DNA of 64,000 nt from Streptomyces sp. T12 (GTDB taxonomy: Bacteria; Actinomycetota; Actinomycetes; Streptomycetales; Streptomycetaceae). The first letter of the stretch is position 1; the number at the start of each line of letters is the position of its first letter. The DNA lies in the NCBI RefSeq assembly GCF_028736035.1, contig NZ_CP117866.1:9217001-9281000 (forward strand), written 5' to 3'. Made by a program: the position numbers and the translations under genes. The notes below the pieces were generated by a model. It did not search any database. It was given only the letters and a program-made list of their open reading frames with translations, and had not been told where the DNA came from. Shown here piece by piece: positions 63,082 through 64,000 of the stretch.

Positions 63082-63821
63082 AGCCGTAGGTATCGTCGTT
63101 TCTGTCCGCCGTACATGCGCAATATCCGGTCATTTCGGGTGCCAAATGTGGTCCAGTGCCGCTCTGGAGGAGACATCTCGGATTCTGATGCACTCGGAAG
63201 TACATGTACGAGGTGGGTGTCTTCTTGCCGGCCTGCTCTGGCTGAAGCTGAGCACCGATGGCGCGTCCTCCAGCGAGCCGTGCCCGGGCCGGGACAGGTG
63301 ACATTGCTCGCGGCATGTCGAGACAGCTGCCAATGGCGCCCTCTCGGGTGTCGCGGGACGCGCCGGACTGAACCCCCGTGCGGCGGTGAAGGCTGCCGCG
63401 AATGGGCATGAGCGACGCCGAGACCCCGCCCACCAGCACCAGCAACCCGGCGTACGCACCTACCCGCACGCCGGGACGGTCGTCCACACAGCCTTGACAG
63501 CCCCAGCCCTCATGGGGGCAGAGATGGGTGGGTACACGGGGTCGGGTATACGTTGGCGTGCTGTGTGTCCGGCTGGTGAGCTCCCGGGGTGGGACATTGA
63601 TGGGACACAGGGATGGGGAACGGACACCGGAAGGTCGACCGCTCCCTGGCTGCTACGAGAGTTACCGATCCGGCTTCGCCGGCCATGGCGACGGCAGTTC
63701 CGAGACAGACGGTCGTACCTGGCCCGCCGAGAACGGAGTTCAGCCCTCCGCACGCTGTCGGTCGAGCCACCGGTGAAGGCCGCGGCTGGCCCAGTCACAA
63801 CTGGATCTGTGAGCCGTCCAT

Positions 63822-63855
63822 GCCGGGGTGGGGCGTGGAGGCGTCCCACCCCGGC
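63822..63855 (-). terminator. 11-bp hairpin after the DUF418 gene
   Basis: GCCGGGGTGGG (63822-63832) and CCCACCCCGGC (63845-63855) are perfect inverted repeats with a 12-base loop. The hairpin starts 6 bases beyond the stop of the minus-strand gene. Confidence 0.78.
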
Positions 63856-63861
63856 CGGGTT

Positions 63862-64000
63862 TCATCGGATGTGCTTCGCCGGCTTGGTGGCGGTGTTGAG
63901 CAGGTACTCCAGGGGGCCGCGGCGGAAGAAGCGGGACCAGATCGCGGCGAACACGATCGCCCCCAGGATGTACGTGAGCACGGGCACCCAGGACTTCGTG
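63862..64000 (-). CDS. DUF418 family membrane protein, C-terminal end
   Basis: Only the last 45 codons are in the window. The translation includes SWVPVLTYILGAIVFAAIW, a membrane span, then SRFFRRGPLEYLL, the conserved end of DUF418 proteins, and a basic tail. The family is a multi-spanning membrane protein of unknown function. The gene continues beyond the right edge. Confidence 0.8.
   Translation of the reverse strand, partial: TKSWVPVLTYILGAIVFAAIWSRFFRRGPLEYLLNTATKPAKHIR

Larger units (their letters stand above)
61269..63861. other. 2.6-kb stretch without a supportable gene
   Basis: No frame here shows both sustained GC-rich third positions and recognisable protein sequence. Base composition is more even than in the rest of the window, with AT-rich patches near 61480-61520 and 61630. 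It contains a direct repeat pair (61604, 63061), a run of nine G (62812-62820), and short stretches such as 62053-62124 (TNAELEILVYLDEF) that may be remnants of a dead gene. The best reading is a decayed integration site or old mobile-element scar. No tRNA was found. Confidence 0.6.

Overview
The window looks like Streptomyces chromosome. Evidence: very high GC, many GTG and TTG starts, operons with 4-bp start/stop overlaps, rare TTA leucine codons, many secreted glycosidases, and Tat-type signal peptides. No rRNA, tRNA, CRISPR array or intact insertion sequence was found.

Layout. 1-3015: two GNAT acetyltransferases, a secreted GH16 beta-glucanase with CBM6 under a LacI-type palindrome, and a DUF1905 protein. 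3016-10999: an aromatic-acid locus. One operon holds an MHS/MFS transporter, a secreted alpha/beta hydrolase and an IclR regulator. Next to it a MarR regulator diverges from SDR, amidohydrolase, acyl-CoA ligase and MaoC hydratase genes. That gene content matches the actinobacterial hydroxycinnamate (Cou) route, which shortens p-coumarate or ferulate CoA esters without a thiolase. 11181-19770: an FxSxx-COOH peptide system, made of a short precursor, an FxsB radical SAM/SPASM maturase, an AAC(3)-like acetyltransferase, the TIR-like FxsC and a 1355-residue ParA/TIR/NB-ARC/TPR protein. Three of these genes carry TTA codons. 19783-21682: an alpha/beta hydrolase and a PaaX regulator.

21739-42245: a glycan-utilisation locus. 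A DeoR regulator separates two arms. The minus arm is eight genes: PfkB kinase, sugar ABC transporter, phosphodiesterase-like protein, GH2 beta-galactosidase, and two Tat-exported proteins (metallophosphoesterase-LamG and PHP). The plus arm holds GH4, GH38 alpha-mannosidase and GH29 alpha-fucosidase. A convergent GH18 chitinase follows, with a large inverted repeat upstream. 42372-49059: an ATP-grasp enzyme, a metallophosphoesterase coupled to an Sfp-type phosphopantetheinyl transferase, a small hypothetical, a lipase-like hydrolase, an XRE regulator with an HExxH peptidase, and a lone MmyB-type domain protein.

49178-54710: a hydroxyproline catabolic operon (three-subunit D-hydroxyproline dehydrogenase, DapA-family deaminase, 4-hydroxyproline epimerase) with a GntR/FCD regulator. 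54754-61268: an SsuABC-type ABC transporter, an IclR regulator and a Rieske monooxygenase/reductase pair with a 67-residue Cys-containing protein between them. VanAB-like demethylation of vanillate would link this end to the hydroxycinnamate locus, but the substrate is inferred. 61269-63861 is about 2.6 kb with no supportable gene. The window ends in the C-terminus of a DUF418 membrane protein on the minus strand.

Taken together the genes suit a soil saprophyte that takes apart fungal and plant polymers and imports and burns the sugars, aromatic acids and hydroxyproline. The FxSxx peptide system is the least understood part.
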